Source: Archangium violaceum | GTDB lineage: Bacteria > Myxococcota > Myxococcia > Myxococcales > Myxococcaceae | Length of the DNA: 64,000 nt | Assembly: GCF_016859125.1 (NCBI RefSeq) | Contig: NZ_CP069338.1 | Location: forward strand, 8,373,501 to 8,437,500 | Direction: 5' to 3' | In this document: positions 28,609-39,122 of the stretch, piece after piece | Layout: every line of letters begins with the position of its first letter | How positions within the stretch are numbered: position 1 is the stretch's first letter | Translations under genes and position numbers: made by a program | Notes under the pieces: model-generated | The model's input: the letters and a program-made list of their open reading frames with translations, nothing else | What the model was told of the DNA's origin: nothing | Databases searched by the model: none

Positions 28609-28884
28609 TCAGTTGCCGAATTCAGCATCGAACGCGGCGATTGCCTCCTCAATGGAGGCATAGGGTACAGATCGTTGCTCAGGAGCCTCCTCACAAAAGA
28701 GTTCCCAGAGCTGCCGTTCCTGGTACCGCACGTCGTCCATGCTCACCGGCAGATTGATCCGGTCAGCGCTCTGGACGACAAAACCTCGTCCCGGAATCAG
28801 CTCGAAGCATCGGTAGATCACGGCCTCCTCTCCGCTGATGCGTCGAAAGACATTGATCAGTCTATACAGCGTCGAGTTAATCAT
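28609..28884 (-). CDS. Immunity-array gene 3
   Basis: 91 residues, MINSTLYRLINVFRRISGEE ... YASIEEAIAAFDAEFGN. Compact, acidic at the C-terminus, without signal or membrane segments. Not recognised. It sits 3 bp after array gene 2 and 14 bp before gene 4, so it is in the same transcript. Confidence 0.65.
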   Translation of the reverse strand: MINSTLYRLINVFRRISGEEAVIYRCFELIPGRGFVVQSADRINLPVSMDDVRYQERQLWELFCEEAPEQRSVPYASIEEAIAAFDAEFGN

Positions 28885-28887
28885 CCC

Positions 28888-29205
28888 TCAGAAATCCTGT
28901 GGGTCAGTCCATTCAAAGTCTTCATCTCCCCAGTCCTTGCGAGAGTTCAATCTTTCACCCAGTCTCGTGATGAGATCCTGGAGGGCCTCTACTTCTGTCC
29001 GTCCGAGTCCTGCCTCCCCATCGGGGGTGCCATTGGCATTTTTTACACGCACATTGGCAATTGCGAGGAATCGCCCGGAGCCTTCTTCGAGAACCTTGAT
29101 CTTGTATTTGGTCCATGGAATGCCGCGCATGTCGCGAATTTCGAAGACGTTGACCACCCGCGAAATGCTCGCGGCACCATGCAGGTCGATTGTCCTCCAA
29201 TCCAT
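28888..29205 (-). CDS. Immunity-array gene 2
   Basis: 105 residues from ATG 29205, chosen because GGAGG stands 8 bases before it; the frame is open to 29274 but that would overlap gene 1. Sequence includes SRVVNVFEIRDMRGIPWTKY, KIKVLEEGSGRFLAIANVRV and an acidic tail DWGDEDFEWTDPQDF. No family recognised. The acidic tail would suit a protein that blocks a nucleic-acid-binding toxin surface; this is speculation. Confidence 0.7.
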   Translation of the reverse strand: MDWRTIDLHGAASISRVVNVFEIRDMRGIPWTKYKIKVLEEGSGRFLAIANVRVKNANGTPDGEAGLGRTEVEALQDLITRLGERLNSRKDWGDEDFEWTDPQDF

Positions 29206-29266
29206 CTGATTCCTCCTTTCTGGCCACAAGATCTCCTGAGAACCGAAACTGTCAGACGGGTGGTAC

Positions 29267-29494
29267 TCACTCATCAGGGCGTCCCAGGGTTAGATCGACT
29301 TGACCGTGCTTTGCCTGCTGTACGGCACGCATCCAATCGTCCCAGACACCGGGATCCGCAGGCGTACCGTCATCGAGCAGCGACATGCTGCCCAAGAAAC
29401 CGCCCAAGTCATCCGAGCCTGTCATGTCGTAGAGCGTTTTAAGGTAGGCGTACATCGCCGCGTATGCTTCCTTGATCGTGATCTTGTCTTCCAT
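29267..29494 (-). CDS. Immunity-array gene 1, likely cognate immunity protein
   Basis: 75 residues: MEDKITIKEAYAAMYAYLKT then LGGFLGSMSLLDDGTPADPG and WDDWMRAVQQA. This pattern (KEAY.AM..FL....SDD.GG.L..M.LL.DG.PADP..W.DW..A) is a recurrent immunity-protein family found after contact-dependent and polymorphic toxins. It starts 8 bp after the SitA-type toxin gene, the position expected for the cognate antidote. Confidence 0.8.
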   Translation of the reverse strand: MEDKITIKEAYAAMYAYLKTLYDMTGSDDLGGFLGSMSLLDDGTPADPGVWDDWMRAVQQAKHGQVDLTLGRPDE

Positions 29495-29501
29495 GTCAAT
29501 C

Positions 29502-30806
29502 TCAAGGTTTCGAAGGAGCGGATAGACCCATTTGCGAATTGTAGTTGCGCGGAACTTGATTCAGGCCACCGTTGATTATCTCTCCATGACGCACCTGCAC
29601 CCATACTTGCGTTCCATCCTGGTTGGTTCTCGCGAACCATTCGTTCCCGAATTTATCTGTTCCGAGTTTGGCTGATTCATCCGCTGCCACCTCCTGTAGC
29701 AATCGCCGATTGGTAGGGGTGTCACGAAGATGACCTGGCGCAGCGCGGAAGATGTGCTTCGCTCTTCCTTCCGGGATGACGATGTCCTTTTTCGGATTGC
29801 CGCCACCACTCGTGCCTTGTGCCGTCATGGCCACCGCACCTGGAGCGAGGGCGATGGTGATGGTCTCGGCACTCACGGCGACCGTCTTCACTTCCCCCAC
29901 CGCCGCGAGCCGGATGCCCACCTGCGTCTCGGCTTGTACGGCCGCCTGCATGGAGCCGGGTAGCTTCGGCACCTTCGCGGCCAGCCCTGGCGCCGTGTTG
30001 CCAATGGCCGCCATGGCCAGCATGGCGAAAGCTCGCGCTGCGTTCCGGCCCATGAGCTTGCCGTACCGCTCGCCCGCCGCGCGCAGCTCGTTGAACGTGG
30101 TGGCCCGGTCCGCCTCGTCCATCAGCCGCTTGAAGCCCACGACGAGACCCCAGAAGGTATCGACGCCCACGTAGGAAATGATCGTGGCGGTCATCACGGC
30201 CGCGAGGCCCTTGGAGATCGTCACGTCGGGAATGGAGACGAGGAGCATGTACGTGGTCCAGGTCCAGAGCACCGCCGCCACCATGGCGTGTGGGTCGGCC
30301 ATGTCCTTGAACGCTTCCAGCATCTCGTCCAGTACGGCGCCCTTGGCCAGGGCCATGGCGAGCGCGAAACGACCATCCCCGTTGACGGTGGGGCCTTCCG
30401 TCAGCAGGCGGAGACAGTCCCCGGGCCTGCCGGTGCGCTCGCACCAGCGCAGGTAGTCGCGCGTCAACTCCACCTCCGGTGTTGTGGACTGCCCCTCCAG
30501 GTGCTCTCCCGGCTTGAGCGGAGTGATTCGATGGCTGGGGGTCTCGTACGAGTACGAACCGCTCCGCGCTGCCATCTCGAACAGCCGCCGGGCGGCTTCC
30601 TGGGGCCGGGTGGGGGGCCGAACATCCCGAGCCAGTTTCGACACGGCCTCCTCGAACTCGCTGTTGCCCAGCGTCACCGGCTTGGCGCCGGAACGAGGTG
30701 TGAAGACGAGGGTGTCGGTCTGGCCTGTGTCCAGGCGCACGACCCGGGACGCCGTGCCACACCCGACGAGGAGAACCAGCATTACGGCCGTGCAGCACAG
30801 CTTCAT
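29502..30806 (-). CDS. SitA5-like lipoprotein polymorphic toxin
   Basis: 434 residues. AGGAGG precedes ATG 30806. Lipoprotein signal MKLCCTAVMLVLLVGC with the lipidated Cys at 16. The central region has a hydrophobic pair (AVLWTWTTYMLLVSIPDVTI; AAVMTATIISYVGVDTFWGL) and a helical stretch. The C-terminal 80 residues are a toxin module: AKHIFRAAPGHLRDTPTNRR, GTDKFGNEWFARTNQDGTQV, then WVQVRHGEIINGGLNQVPR, which looks like a small nuclease domain. Myxobacterial SitA proteins of this design are transferred between cells by TraAB-dependent outer-membrane exchange. Family number is from memory; the fold of the toxin tip is uncertain. Confidence 0.82.
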   Translation of the reverse strand: MKLCCTAVMLVLLVGCGTASRVVRLDTGQTDTLVFTPRSGAKPVTLGNSEFEEAVSKLARDVRPPTRPQEAARRLFEMAARSGSYSYETPSHRITPLKPGEHLEGQSTTPEVELTRDYLRWCERTGRPGDCLRLLTEGPTVNGDGRFALAMALAKGAVLDEMLEAFKDMADPHAMVAAVLWTWTTYMLLVSIPDVTISKGLAAVMTATIISYVGVDTFWGLVVGFKRLMDEADRATTFNELRAAGERYGKLMGRNAARAFAMLAMAAIGNTAPGLAAKVPKLPGSMQAAVQAETQVGIRLAAVGEVKTVAVSAETITIALAPGAVAMTAQGTSGGGNPKKDIVIPEGRAKHIFRAAPGHLRDTPTNRRLLQEVAADESAKLGTDKFGNEWFARTNQDGTQVWVQVRHGEIINGGLNQVPRNYNSQMGLSAPSKP

Positions 30807-30887
30807 GGGGATTCCTCCTGGCCACCCCTCTATGAGTAGCCAGTCCGGAAGAATACCCAATGGGTACGACAACCCCCGGAGCGGGGT

Positions 30888-31844
30888 TCACGGGAAGGTC
30901 ACGCCGCCAAGGGTGACAAGCCGACCTCCGTTCTCGTCCCACAACTTGAGGGTGAAGGTGCCCCGCGCATCCTGCGCCAGCAGCTCCGTCTCCACCACAA
31001 CGAGGCCCGACCCTCCCGGCGGAATAGGCGCGAGCTGCCACACCTTCACCTGCTTCACGTCCTGGCCCTTTCCCACCAGCAGCGCCGCATCTTTGGCCGT
31101 CCAGAGAGCCGTGCCGGGATTCTCCATGGCCATCGCCACGGCCACCCGCATCACGTCTTCGTCCTTTTCGACGCGCGTGGTGGTGGAGCGGTAGCTGATG
31201 ACCGTTTGTGTGCGGAGCGCGTTGGCCGGGGGGTCGGTGATGGTGCTCTTGAGGTTCTTGGCCAGGACGCCTTGCACGTTCACCGCATACACGTTCAACA
31301 GCCCGCTGGCGATCAGCCCCATGATGCCCAGCCCGCTTCCTTCCGCCTGCGCCCGCCCCAATTCCGATTGAAGCTGCTGGATTCGGGCCTCCTTCTCCTT
31401 GACCTCTTGCTGGTAGTCCTCAACGGTGCGCCGGTTGCGGAAGACCTCCACCTGCCGCGCGGCCCGTGCCGGGTGGCCCACCAACTCGAAGGTGGCGCTC
31501 GTTGGGGCGGCACCATCCGTGAAGCGCACCACCAGCTTGAGCCGTTCCCCGGGCCGGAGGTCTTTCGGGGGGATGACGGTGAGGCTGCGCGTCCCCGTGG
31601 ACACGTCCTCGAAACGCTCGCGCTCCTGCAACTCCACCGCACCCGGAGGCAGCGGCGAGTCGAACCGGAAGGTGGTGGGAAGGTCGGGGCTGATGCACAC
31701 CTCTGGCGCCTTGTCGGTGGGAGCCGCCAACAGCTCGATCCGGTGTGGCGACGCCTCACAGCTCGGAAGAGGTGGCTGCGCGGTGGCGCTGGCATCCGCG
31801 AGGAGCGCCAGGAGCAAGAGCACGGCGGGGGGCGAGGTGAGCAC
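30888..31844 (-). CDS. DUF2381 family exported protein
   Basis: 318 residues from GTG 31844 with GGAGG upstream. Signal peptide (AVLLLLALLADASATAQ), then a beta-rich N-domain (LPPGAVELQERERFEDVSTG; RPGERLKLVVRFTDG), a coiled-coil (DYQQEVKEKEARIQQLQSEL), and a C-terminal beta domain (LKLWDENGGRLVTLGGVTF). This is the myxobacterial DUF2381 family, of unknown function, often next to Ser/Thr kinase genes, as here. It is 81 bp ahead of the toxin gene on the same strand. Confidence 0.82.
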   Translation of the reverse strand: MLTSPPAVLLLLALLADASATAQPPLPSCEASPHRIELLAAPTDKAPEVCISPDLPTTFRFDSPLPPGAVELQERERFEDVSTGTRSLTVIPPKDLRPGERLKLVVRFTDGAAPTSATFELVGHPARAARQVEVFRNRRTVEDYQQEVKEKEARIQQLQSELGRAQAEGSGLGIMGLIASGLLNVYAVNVQGVLAKNLKSTITDPPANALRTQTVISYRSTTTRVEKDEDVMRVAVAMAMENPGTALWTAKDAALLVGKGQDVKQVKVWQLAPIPPGGSGLVVVETELLAQDARGTFTLKLWDENGGRLVTLGGVTFP

Positions 31845-31962
31845 GGAGCGGGGACCTCCAGCAGATGGGGTAGAGACCGGAGACGTGGGCCTCTACCACA
31901 CCTTCCCGCCCGGTAGGGCACGAGCGATTCCAAGCCCCTGCTCGCGAACCGCTCGGACAGCT

Positions 31963-33822
31963 CTACTCGAAACGGCGAACCGCCTTCACGCCTATGGTGG
32001 CGAAGACCTTGGCGGTCTCCGGCCCCCCATCGGGCTCCGCTGGGACACCACGTTTACCCTCATCCCCTGCCTCCAGGCAGACCTTGAACGTGTCCCCCGT
32101 GGGTGTTCGGGCCTCGGTGAAACGGGCATAGACGCGACCGTCTCCGAAAAGGAGCCGGCCGGAGAGGATGCTCCCCGTTGGCAGCTTCCACCGAGGGCCC
32201 GGCACTCCTTCGGGGACGCCCCCCAAAATCAACCTCGCGGACGTGACGCCCTCGCGCACGGTGATGGGTTTGGGGTTTTCGTGGGTGAAAGAGACGAGGC
32301 CCGAACTCCCGATGTCGATGCCGAGCGTTTCGGTCATTGTCTCGACGGCACCGGCCGGGCACGGCTCGGCTTCGGGGGCGGGACGCACCTGGGCACCGGG
32401 ACAGGCCGTGTTGGCGGCAGCGGCGGCGCCGAGGCACCACTTGGCCATAGGTGAGAGGATCCCCTTCTGCTTCGTGTCCCCCTGGGGGCTGGGGGCCTGC
32501 GGCTTCTTCAAGGCGTCGTCCTTGGGTCGCGTCACCAGCGAGGCGACGACCGCAGGGGTTTTCTCCACCGAGGGCGGAGCTGCGGCCTGCTCAATTTCCG
32601 GCGGCGGCCACGAGGGCGCCACTTCCTGACCGAGAAGCGACCTCAACGTCGGGGAAGGCGAAGCCACGGGTATGGGCTGGGGCTCGGGCTTCCTTCGCTC
32701 CGAGAGCCACCACCCCACCAGGGCCGCGCCTACCAGCACGGCCATCCACACCACCGCACGCCGAAGCGCCTGGAGCGCCATGGCCTGCACGGGCACGTCC
32801 GCCACCGTGGCAGGAGTCGGTGTTGCCGGAGTCGGCGGCGCCCGGATGGGCTCCACGGGTAGCGCGGCAGCCTCGGGCTTCTTCTTCCGCGCTGCGGCCC
32901 CCCGGCGGCCTCTCCTCGGTACACGGGGCCCGTCATGCAGGGGCACCCGCCAGGAAGCATCCGCACGGGCCAGCAGGTGCATCAGCTCCTTCCCCAGCTC
33001 CAGGACGCTCGGGTAACGCTTCTCCGGCTTCTTCTCCAGCAGCTTCATGCACACGTCACTCACCACCAGCGGCACGTTGGGGTTGACGATGTGCGGCGGC
33101 AGCGGCTCCTTGTTGATGACGGCATTCACCGATGCCTCGTCATCCCACGCCACCTCGAAGGGGAAACGACGGGTGAGCAACCGGTAGAGCACCACGCCCA
33201 GGGCATATTGATCATCGGCCTTCCCGGGCCGGTAGGTGACTCGCCGCTCGTTCCAGTGCTCCAGGCCGAAACGCCACGCCTCGGGGCTGCGGTAGTTGGG
33301 CGTACCCGGGGGGAACATGCCCTCGGTGATGGTAGTCTGCCCCTCACGCTTGGCGGCCCCGAAGTCCAACAGCACCGGCTCCCCATCTTCGTCGCGCACG
33401 ATGATGTTGGCCTCCTTCACGTCGCGGTGGACGACGTTCTCGTCATGCACCACGGCCAGCCCCCGCGCCACACCCACCATCTTGCCCACCACGGCCAGCG
33501 TGTCGGGGTTCTCTTCCCAGGCCCACACGTCGAGCGTGCGGCCCTCGACGTAGAGCATCTTCAAGCAGAAGAACTCGGGCAGCACGGGCGGCCAGTAGCT
33601 GAAGCCCACCTGCCGCACGAGGTTCTTGTGCTGGAAGTACATGGCGAGGGTGCCCTCGCGCTCGGCCCACTGCTTGGCCCGGTGGAGCGGGACGAACTTG
33701 AGGGCCAACAGGGTGCCACTCAGCTTGTCCCGTGCCCGGTACACGGTGCCGTAGCCCCCTCTATCCACCAGCTCTTCGATTATCGCGCCGTTGACGCTCG
33801 TGCCGGGCGGCAGGTCCGGCAT
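31963..33822 (-). CDS. Ser/Thr protein kinase with a membrane helix and extracytoplasmic domain
   Basis: 619 residues. Kinase domain about 10-290 with glycine loop DRGGYGTVYRA, VAIK-type Lys (LALKFV), catalytic HRDVKEANI, DFG, and PGTPNYRSPEAW in the activation/APE region. A Pro-rich linker follows, a membrane helix (AVVWMAVLVGAALVGWWLS, about 350-368), another Pro-rich segment and a C-terminal beta domain (SGLVSFTHENPKPITVREG ... GRLLFGDGRVYARFTEARTP). A Hanks-type sensor kinase of the kind abundant in myxobacteria, upstream of DUF2381 in the same direction. Ribosome site weak. Confidence 0.9.
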   Translation of the reverse strand: MPDLPPGTSVNGAIIEELVDRGGYGTVYRARDKLSGTLLALKFVPLHRAKQWAEREGTLAMYFQHKNLVRQVGFSYWPPVLPEFFCLKMLYVEGRTLDVWAWEENPDTLAVVGKMVGVARGLAVVHDENVVHRDVKEANIIVRDEDGEPVLLDFGAAKREGQTTITEGMFPPGTPNYRSPEAWRFGLEHWNERRVTYRPGKADDQYALGVVLYRLLTRRFPFEVAWDDEASVNAVINKEPLPPHIVNPNVPLVVSDVCMKLLEKKPEKRYPSVLELGKELMHLLARADASWRVPLHDGPRVPRRGRRGAAARKKKPEAAALPVEPIRAPPTPATPTPATVADVPVQAMALQALRRAVVWMAVLVGAALVGWWLSERRKPEPQPIPVASPSPTLRSLLGQEVAPSWPPPEIEQAAAPPSVEKTPAVVASLVTRPKDDALKKPQAPSPQGDTKQKGILSPMAKWCLGAAAAANTACPGAQVRPAPEAEPCPAGAVETMTETLGIDIGSSGLVSFTHENPKPITVREGVTSARLILGGVPEGVPGPRWKLPTGSILSGRLLFGDGRVYARFTEARTPTGDTFKVCLEAGDEGKRGVPAEPDGGPETAKVFATIGVKAVRRFE

Positions 33823-33991
33823 GTCCCGCTCGTTCTTGGCGTGGCTCCCATCGGCTCATTGTCCCCGTTAGTCCTCGTATCAGCGGCAGGAAGGGCGTTG
33901 TCCTCGTACATGCACTCAACCTCCGAAATCAGGCACGATAACAGAACCAAGATCTGGCTCTCCGCCCCTACTGTGGGCGTCGTACGTGCTA

Positions 33992-34207
33992 CTACCCATG
34001 GGCCGCCGGGAGCTTGAGCAGGACGGTTTGGTCCAGGAGCCGGATCAGGTCGTGCTCGTCCGCGTTCTCCATCATCCAGTCCGCGATCATGAGCACCGGG
34101 GTGCCTCTCCTGTTGACGCCACAGGACACGATCTCCTGCGTGAAGTTGTTCAGGTACAGGACCTCAAGCTCACCGCTGTTCAACTGCCTGATGGACCACT
34201 CGGCCAT
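33992..34207 (-). CDS. Small hypothetical protein
   Basis: 71 residues, MAEWSIRQLNSGELEVLYLN ... LMIADWMMENADEHDLIRLL. GGAGG is five bases before the ATG at 34207, which supports translation. No family recognised. It is transcribed divergently from the XRE regulator across a 73-bp A/T-rich gap, so the regulator may control it. Confidence 0.6.
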   Translation of the reverse strand: MAEWSIRQLNSGELEVLYLNNFTQEIVSCGVNRRGTPVLMIADWMMENADEHDLIRLLDQTVLLKLPAAHG

Positions 34208-34280
34208 TCATCCTCCGTGGGCTCCGCGAAACTACAGCGACGGATAATACGATTCTTTAGGTTCGTTTTATAGCTGAGCC

Positions 34281-34589
34281 TTGGCTACCACCTTCGAGGG
34301 TGTGCGCACCATCGAAACGCCCAAGGCCGTTGCTCGGAACGTAGGTCGCCGCGTGGCGGAGCTACGGGGCGAGCAAGGACTGACGCAGGAGGAGTTCTCG
34401 GCCGAGGTCGGGGTGAGCTTGCGCTACCTTCAGCAGGTGGAGGCAGGCCGCGAGAACCTGACCATCGAGTCACTGGTGAAGCTCGCGCGCCACCTGCGGG
34501 TCCGCGTGGTCGCGCTGTTCGAGCCCGCCCAAATTAAGATTGGGCGGCGAGGGCGGCCTCCTCGCATTGGGGGAAAGGGCACGTCCTGA
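34281..34589 (+). CDS. XRE-family HTH regulator
   Basis: 102 residues read from TTG 34281. Residues about 20-80 form a Cro/CI-type helix-turn-helix: RNVGRRVAELRGEQGLTQEE, FSAEVGVSLRYLQQVEAGRE, NLTIESLVKLARHLRV. A basic tail (KIGRRGRPPRIGGKGTS) follows. Start is uncertain because no good ribosome site is seen. Faces a small divergent gene and is convergent with the protease gene. Confidence 0.75.
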   Translation: MATTFEGVRTIETPKAVARNVGRRVAELRGEQGLTQEEFSAEVGVSLRYLQQVEAGRENLTIESLVKLARHLRVRVVALFEPAQIKIGRRGRPPRIGGKGTS

Positions 34590-34632
34590 TGGCCTCCCGG
34601 ACGACCCAAGCCGAATAAGTATGGCCGTCCCG

Positions 34633-35460
34633 CTACAGCCCGACCAACCGTTCGGCGGAGCTGAAAAGACCCGGAGAGACATGCTCGATCAGCAACCGGA
34701 CAGCACCCCAGCGGGTTGCCCGGATGTACCAGATCGTACCCCGCTCTAAGTAGCTGATCTGGACACCGGCAAGGCGGGGGGCATAGCGGCCATTGTCATT
34801 GTCATCAGTGAAGATTTGCCACACGGGCGCCCCGCTGATCCCCTGTAATGAGGGATGCTTGTCGGGCTCTCCATCGAACGTTCCGAAGTCGTTCCTGTGG
34901 AGGGGGAAAAGGATCTCGGTCCCGGGGTCGTGAGGCTCCGTTCCTGCGTCGAACTTGGCCGTGAACCGGAACTGTTTGGCCCCTATCCCTCCTGTAAGGC
35001 TCTTGCTGAGTTGACGCGGCCATCCGGTGACGTGGTACCACGCCTTCGAAGGATCGTTCAGCGGCGCCAGATCGGCCACCGTGACTGGAGTCCATCGTTC
35101 TCGGATTGGAGTCGGGTCCTTGAGCCAGAGGATGCCTACATCGTACCTCTGTGATGTGCTCATTCTGCCTGACAGAGGCACCAGAACGTCGCCGACTCCT
35201 GGAACCAACAGATCGAGATCATTCGGAGCGCCCGCCCTTCGAGCTTTCGGTGTGGAAAGCTCCATGAGGACATGCCCGGCGGTGACCAAGAACCATTCTT
35301 GTTCGCAACGGAAGAACCATCCTGTTCCAAGGAGCCAAGGGAGACCGTCGGCCTGCTTGGCAAGCAACGGAACCGAGTAGTCGTCCCCAAGCTTGCCGAG
35401 CGGCCCTGCAAGGCCACGGAGAATGTGGAGACCGATATCACTAGTGGATTTGATGACCAT
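34633..35460 (-). CDS. Trypsin-like serine protease, cytoplasmic
   Basis: 275 residues from ATG 35460, chosen because GGAGG is 6 bases upstream (an upstream GTG at 35511 has none). Trypsin-fold triad: His in WFLVTAGHVLMEL, Asp in YDVGILWLKD, Ser in LQGISGAPVW (GxSGxP). No signal peptide or membrane segment, so it probably acts inside the cell. Such stand-alone cytosolic trypsin-like proteins occur in defence and toxin loci of mobile islands; the role here is unproven. Its promoter side abuts the IS66 target site. Confidence 0.78.
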   Translation of the reverse strand: MVIKSTSDIGLHILRGLAGPLGKLGDDYSVPLLAKQADGLPWLLGTGWFFRCEQEWFLVTAGHVLMELSTPKARRAGAPNDLDLLVPGVGDVLVPLSGRMSTSQRYDVGILWLKDPTPIRERWTPVTVADLAPLNDPSKAWYHVTGWPRQLSKSLTGGIGAKQFRFTAKFDAGTEPHDPGTEILFPLHRNDFGTFDGEPDKHPSLQGISGAPVWQIFTDDNDNGRYAPRLAGVQISYLERGTIWYIRATRWGAVRLLIEHVSPGLFSSAERLVGL

Positions 35461-36195
35461 CTTTGCCTCCCATAATAGCTGAGAGTAATGATCCCAGTTG
35501 GACGGCGTCACAGTAATCGAGCCCGGACGAGATCGGTATGCGGCCTTAGAAATAGCCCGCTCTTGGTTGGTGGAATGACCTAAAGCATAGGTAACCGTTC
35601 AGTGCGCCAGGCGAAGCCTGGGTGAGGAGGAAACGATGCAGTAGCGACAAGCGGAGTGGAAACCTCACGAGGGACCCAGCAGGTTCAACCCCTGTCCGGT
35701 AAAGGAGGCCACCAGCCGGAAGCGAGTCTTGCGTGGTATCGGGGAAACCCGAACTGCGAAGCGTAGACAGCGAGTGCGCGGGCCGCGTGATTGAGCCTCG
35801 AAAGTTACACTCGTGCGAGAGCCGACGCCGTTGAACGAGCGGAAGGCAGCACCGTGAGGCCGCGAAGGTCTGGCCCCTCGGTCTCGCCGGGGTCGAAGAG
35901 CGGGGCACGTGTACAGAGGGTCCCCCAGGAACCTGGGAGGCCCTGACGACTCCACGTCGGAAGCCGGTTGGGGAAGCCGGTCAACAACCCTGGCCCGTGG
36001 GAGGTGGGCGCCCGAGACCCACGGGAGCGAAAGACGGGTGGCGGTGGTACCGCCGCGGCGAAGGAGAACGAAGCCGGGCGGAAGGGTCGTCAGGGAGTCG
36101 GAGCGCCTCGTAGTACCGAGGAAGCAGGGGAACGGACCCGTCCGGACCCTGTGGAGGGAAGGGGGCGCCGGAACATGGAGCCGTAGGAGGGAAAG

Positions 36196-37533
<1,338 letters not shown>

Positions 37534-37539
37534 ACCGAG

Positions 37540-37574
37540 GAGCCGGATGCGGTAGTTCCGCACGTCCGGATCTG
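37540..37574 (+). ncRNA. Group II intron domain V
   Basis: GAGCCGGATGCGG-TAGT-TCCGCACGTCCGGATCTG type hairpin: lower stem GCCGGAT/GTCCGG(A) and upper stem TGCGG/CCGCA with the catalytic AGC near its base (37541-37543). Domain VI follows at about 37575-37610 (GCCCCGGGA/TCCCGGGGC stem), just before the 3' splice site. Confidence 0.8.
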
Positions 37575-37951
37575 TGGGAGCCCCGGGACGGCAACTCCCG
37601 GGGCCACCCGACCCAACTCAGGCGGTGAGAGCGAGCTGAGGTACGGGGGCGGAGGGGAGGAGAGAAGGCCCGCGCAGGCCGCGGCGGTGTGCGGCGAGGG
37701 TATCGGTCAGGAATGAGAGCACGTCACGGCCCTGCAGCTTGAGGGTGGTGGTGGCGGTGAAGATGCGCTCCACGAAACGGCTGCCCTCCTCACTCTGCGT
37801 GCCGAAGGACGTCTTCCTGTACATGACGGCGTGCCGGATGCAGCGCTCGCCGAAGTTGTTGGTGGGCTCCAGGCCAGGCACATCGACAAACGTCCAGAGG
37901 CACTTCTCCCACTTCAGGATTGGGCTTGCCCCGGTTACGTGGACAGTAGGG

Positions 37952-38826
37952 TTAAGATGCCAACTTCTGCGGTAAGGGCGCAAGCTCAAAATCCACTGGA
38001 CTGACGTAGCCCAGCGAGGAGTGCCGCCGCTGGCGGTTGTAGAAGACCTCGATGTATTCGAAGAGGGCCAGCCGGGCCTGCTCGTGCGTGGCGAAGGCGG
38101 TGGTGTAGACGAGCTCCTGCTTCAAGCTGCTGAAGAAGCTCTCCACCACGGCGTTGTCCCAGCAGTTGCCCTTGCGCGACATGCTGCATTGGATGCCCCG
38201 AGCAGCCAGTGCCTGCTGGTAGTCGGTGCTGGCGTACTGGCTGCCCCGGTCCGAGTGGTGCAACAACCCCTGCGGTGGCTGGCGTCCCTCGAGGGCCATG
38301 TCCAGGGCGTTGAGCACCAGGTGCCGGTCGATGTTCTCGCTCATGGACCAGCCCACCACCTTGCGAGAGAAGAGGTCCATGACGACGGCCAGGTAGAGCC
38401 AGCCCTGCCCCGTCCCCACGTAGGTAATGTCCGTGGCCCAGGTGCTATTGGGCTGGCCGGGGAGAAGTTGCGCTCGAGGATGTTGGGGGCAACGGGCTGG
38501 TTGTGGCGGGAGTCCGTCGTGCGCACGAAGCGCCGTCTCTTGCGAGCAGCGATGTCGTGCTCGTTCATGAGCCGGGCCACACGCTTTCGACTCACGCGCT
38601 GCCCCCGGGCACGCAGCTCCGCGTGGACGCGAGGACTGCCGTACGTGCCGCGGCTGTCGCGATGTATCCGCGTCACCTCCTCGGCCAGGGCCCGGTCCGC
38701 CTTGTCCCGCGCGGACTCCGGGCGCTCCTTCCAGGCGTAGTAGCCCGAGCGCGACACACCCAGCTGCTCGCACATGAAGTCCACAGGGAAGTGGGCCTTC
38801 TCCGCGTCGATGAACTCGAACTTCAC
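37952..38826 (-). pseudogene. IS3 copy A transposase OrfB, frameshifted
   Basis: Same protein as orfB of copy B, but a run of five C in copy B (after NFS) is four C here (near 38460), so the frame passes from LERNFS into an out-of-frame tail and the catalytic domain is only readable in another frame. The DDE core is intact as DNA but cannot be translated with the N-terminus. Confidence 0.85.
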
Positions 38827-39122
38827 CTCGAGGTCTCCTTCGCGAAGAAGGCCGCCGCTTTTTTTAGGAAGTCGCGCTCCATCTCCAGATGACGCACCTC
38901 CTTGCGCAGCCGCACCAACTCCTCCCGCTCGGCCGTGGAGAGTGCACCTGCCGACTCCTTGCCATCGCCTCCGTCGGCCTCGCGCACCCAGTTGCGCAGG
39001 GCTGACTCGGTCAGGTCCAAGTCCTTGGCCACCTGGGGCAGGCTCTTGCTGCCCTCGCGCACCAGTCGGACCGCCTCGGCCCTGAACTCCGGGGTGAAAC
39101 TCCGCCTCTTCCTTCGCTCCAT
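38823..39122 (-). CDS. IS3 copy A OrfA
   Basis: 99 residues from ATG 39122 with AGGAGGT upstream. Helix-turn-helix (SLPQVAKDLDLTESALRNWV) and leucine-zipper segment (EELVRLRKEVRHLEMERDFL). Identical in sequence to OrfA of copy B. It contains the A-run frameshift site but feeds into the broken orfB. Confidence 0.85.
   Translation of the reverse strand: MERRKRRSFTPEFRAEAVRLVREGSKSLPQVAKDLDLTESALRNWVREADGGDGKESAGALSTAEREELVRLRKEVRHLEMERDFLKKAAAFFAKETSR

Noticed and set aside
35546-35987. Minus-strand open frames in the first part of the group II intron
   Set aside because: This segment is the structured intron RNA (domains I-III); the frames have no ribosome sites and no protein character.
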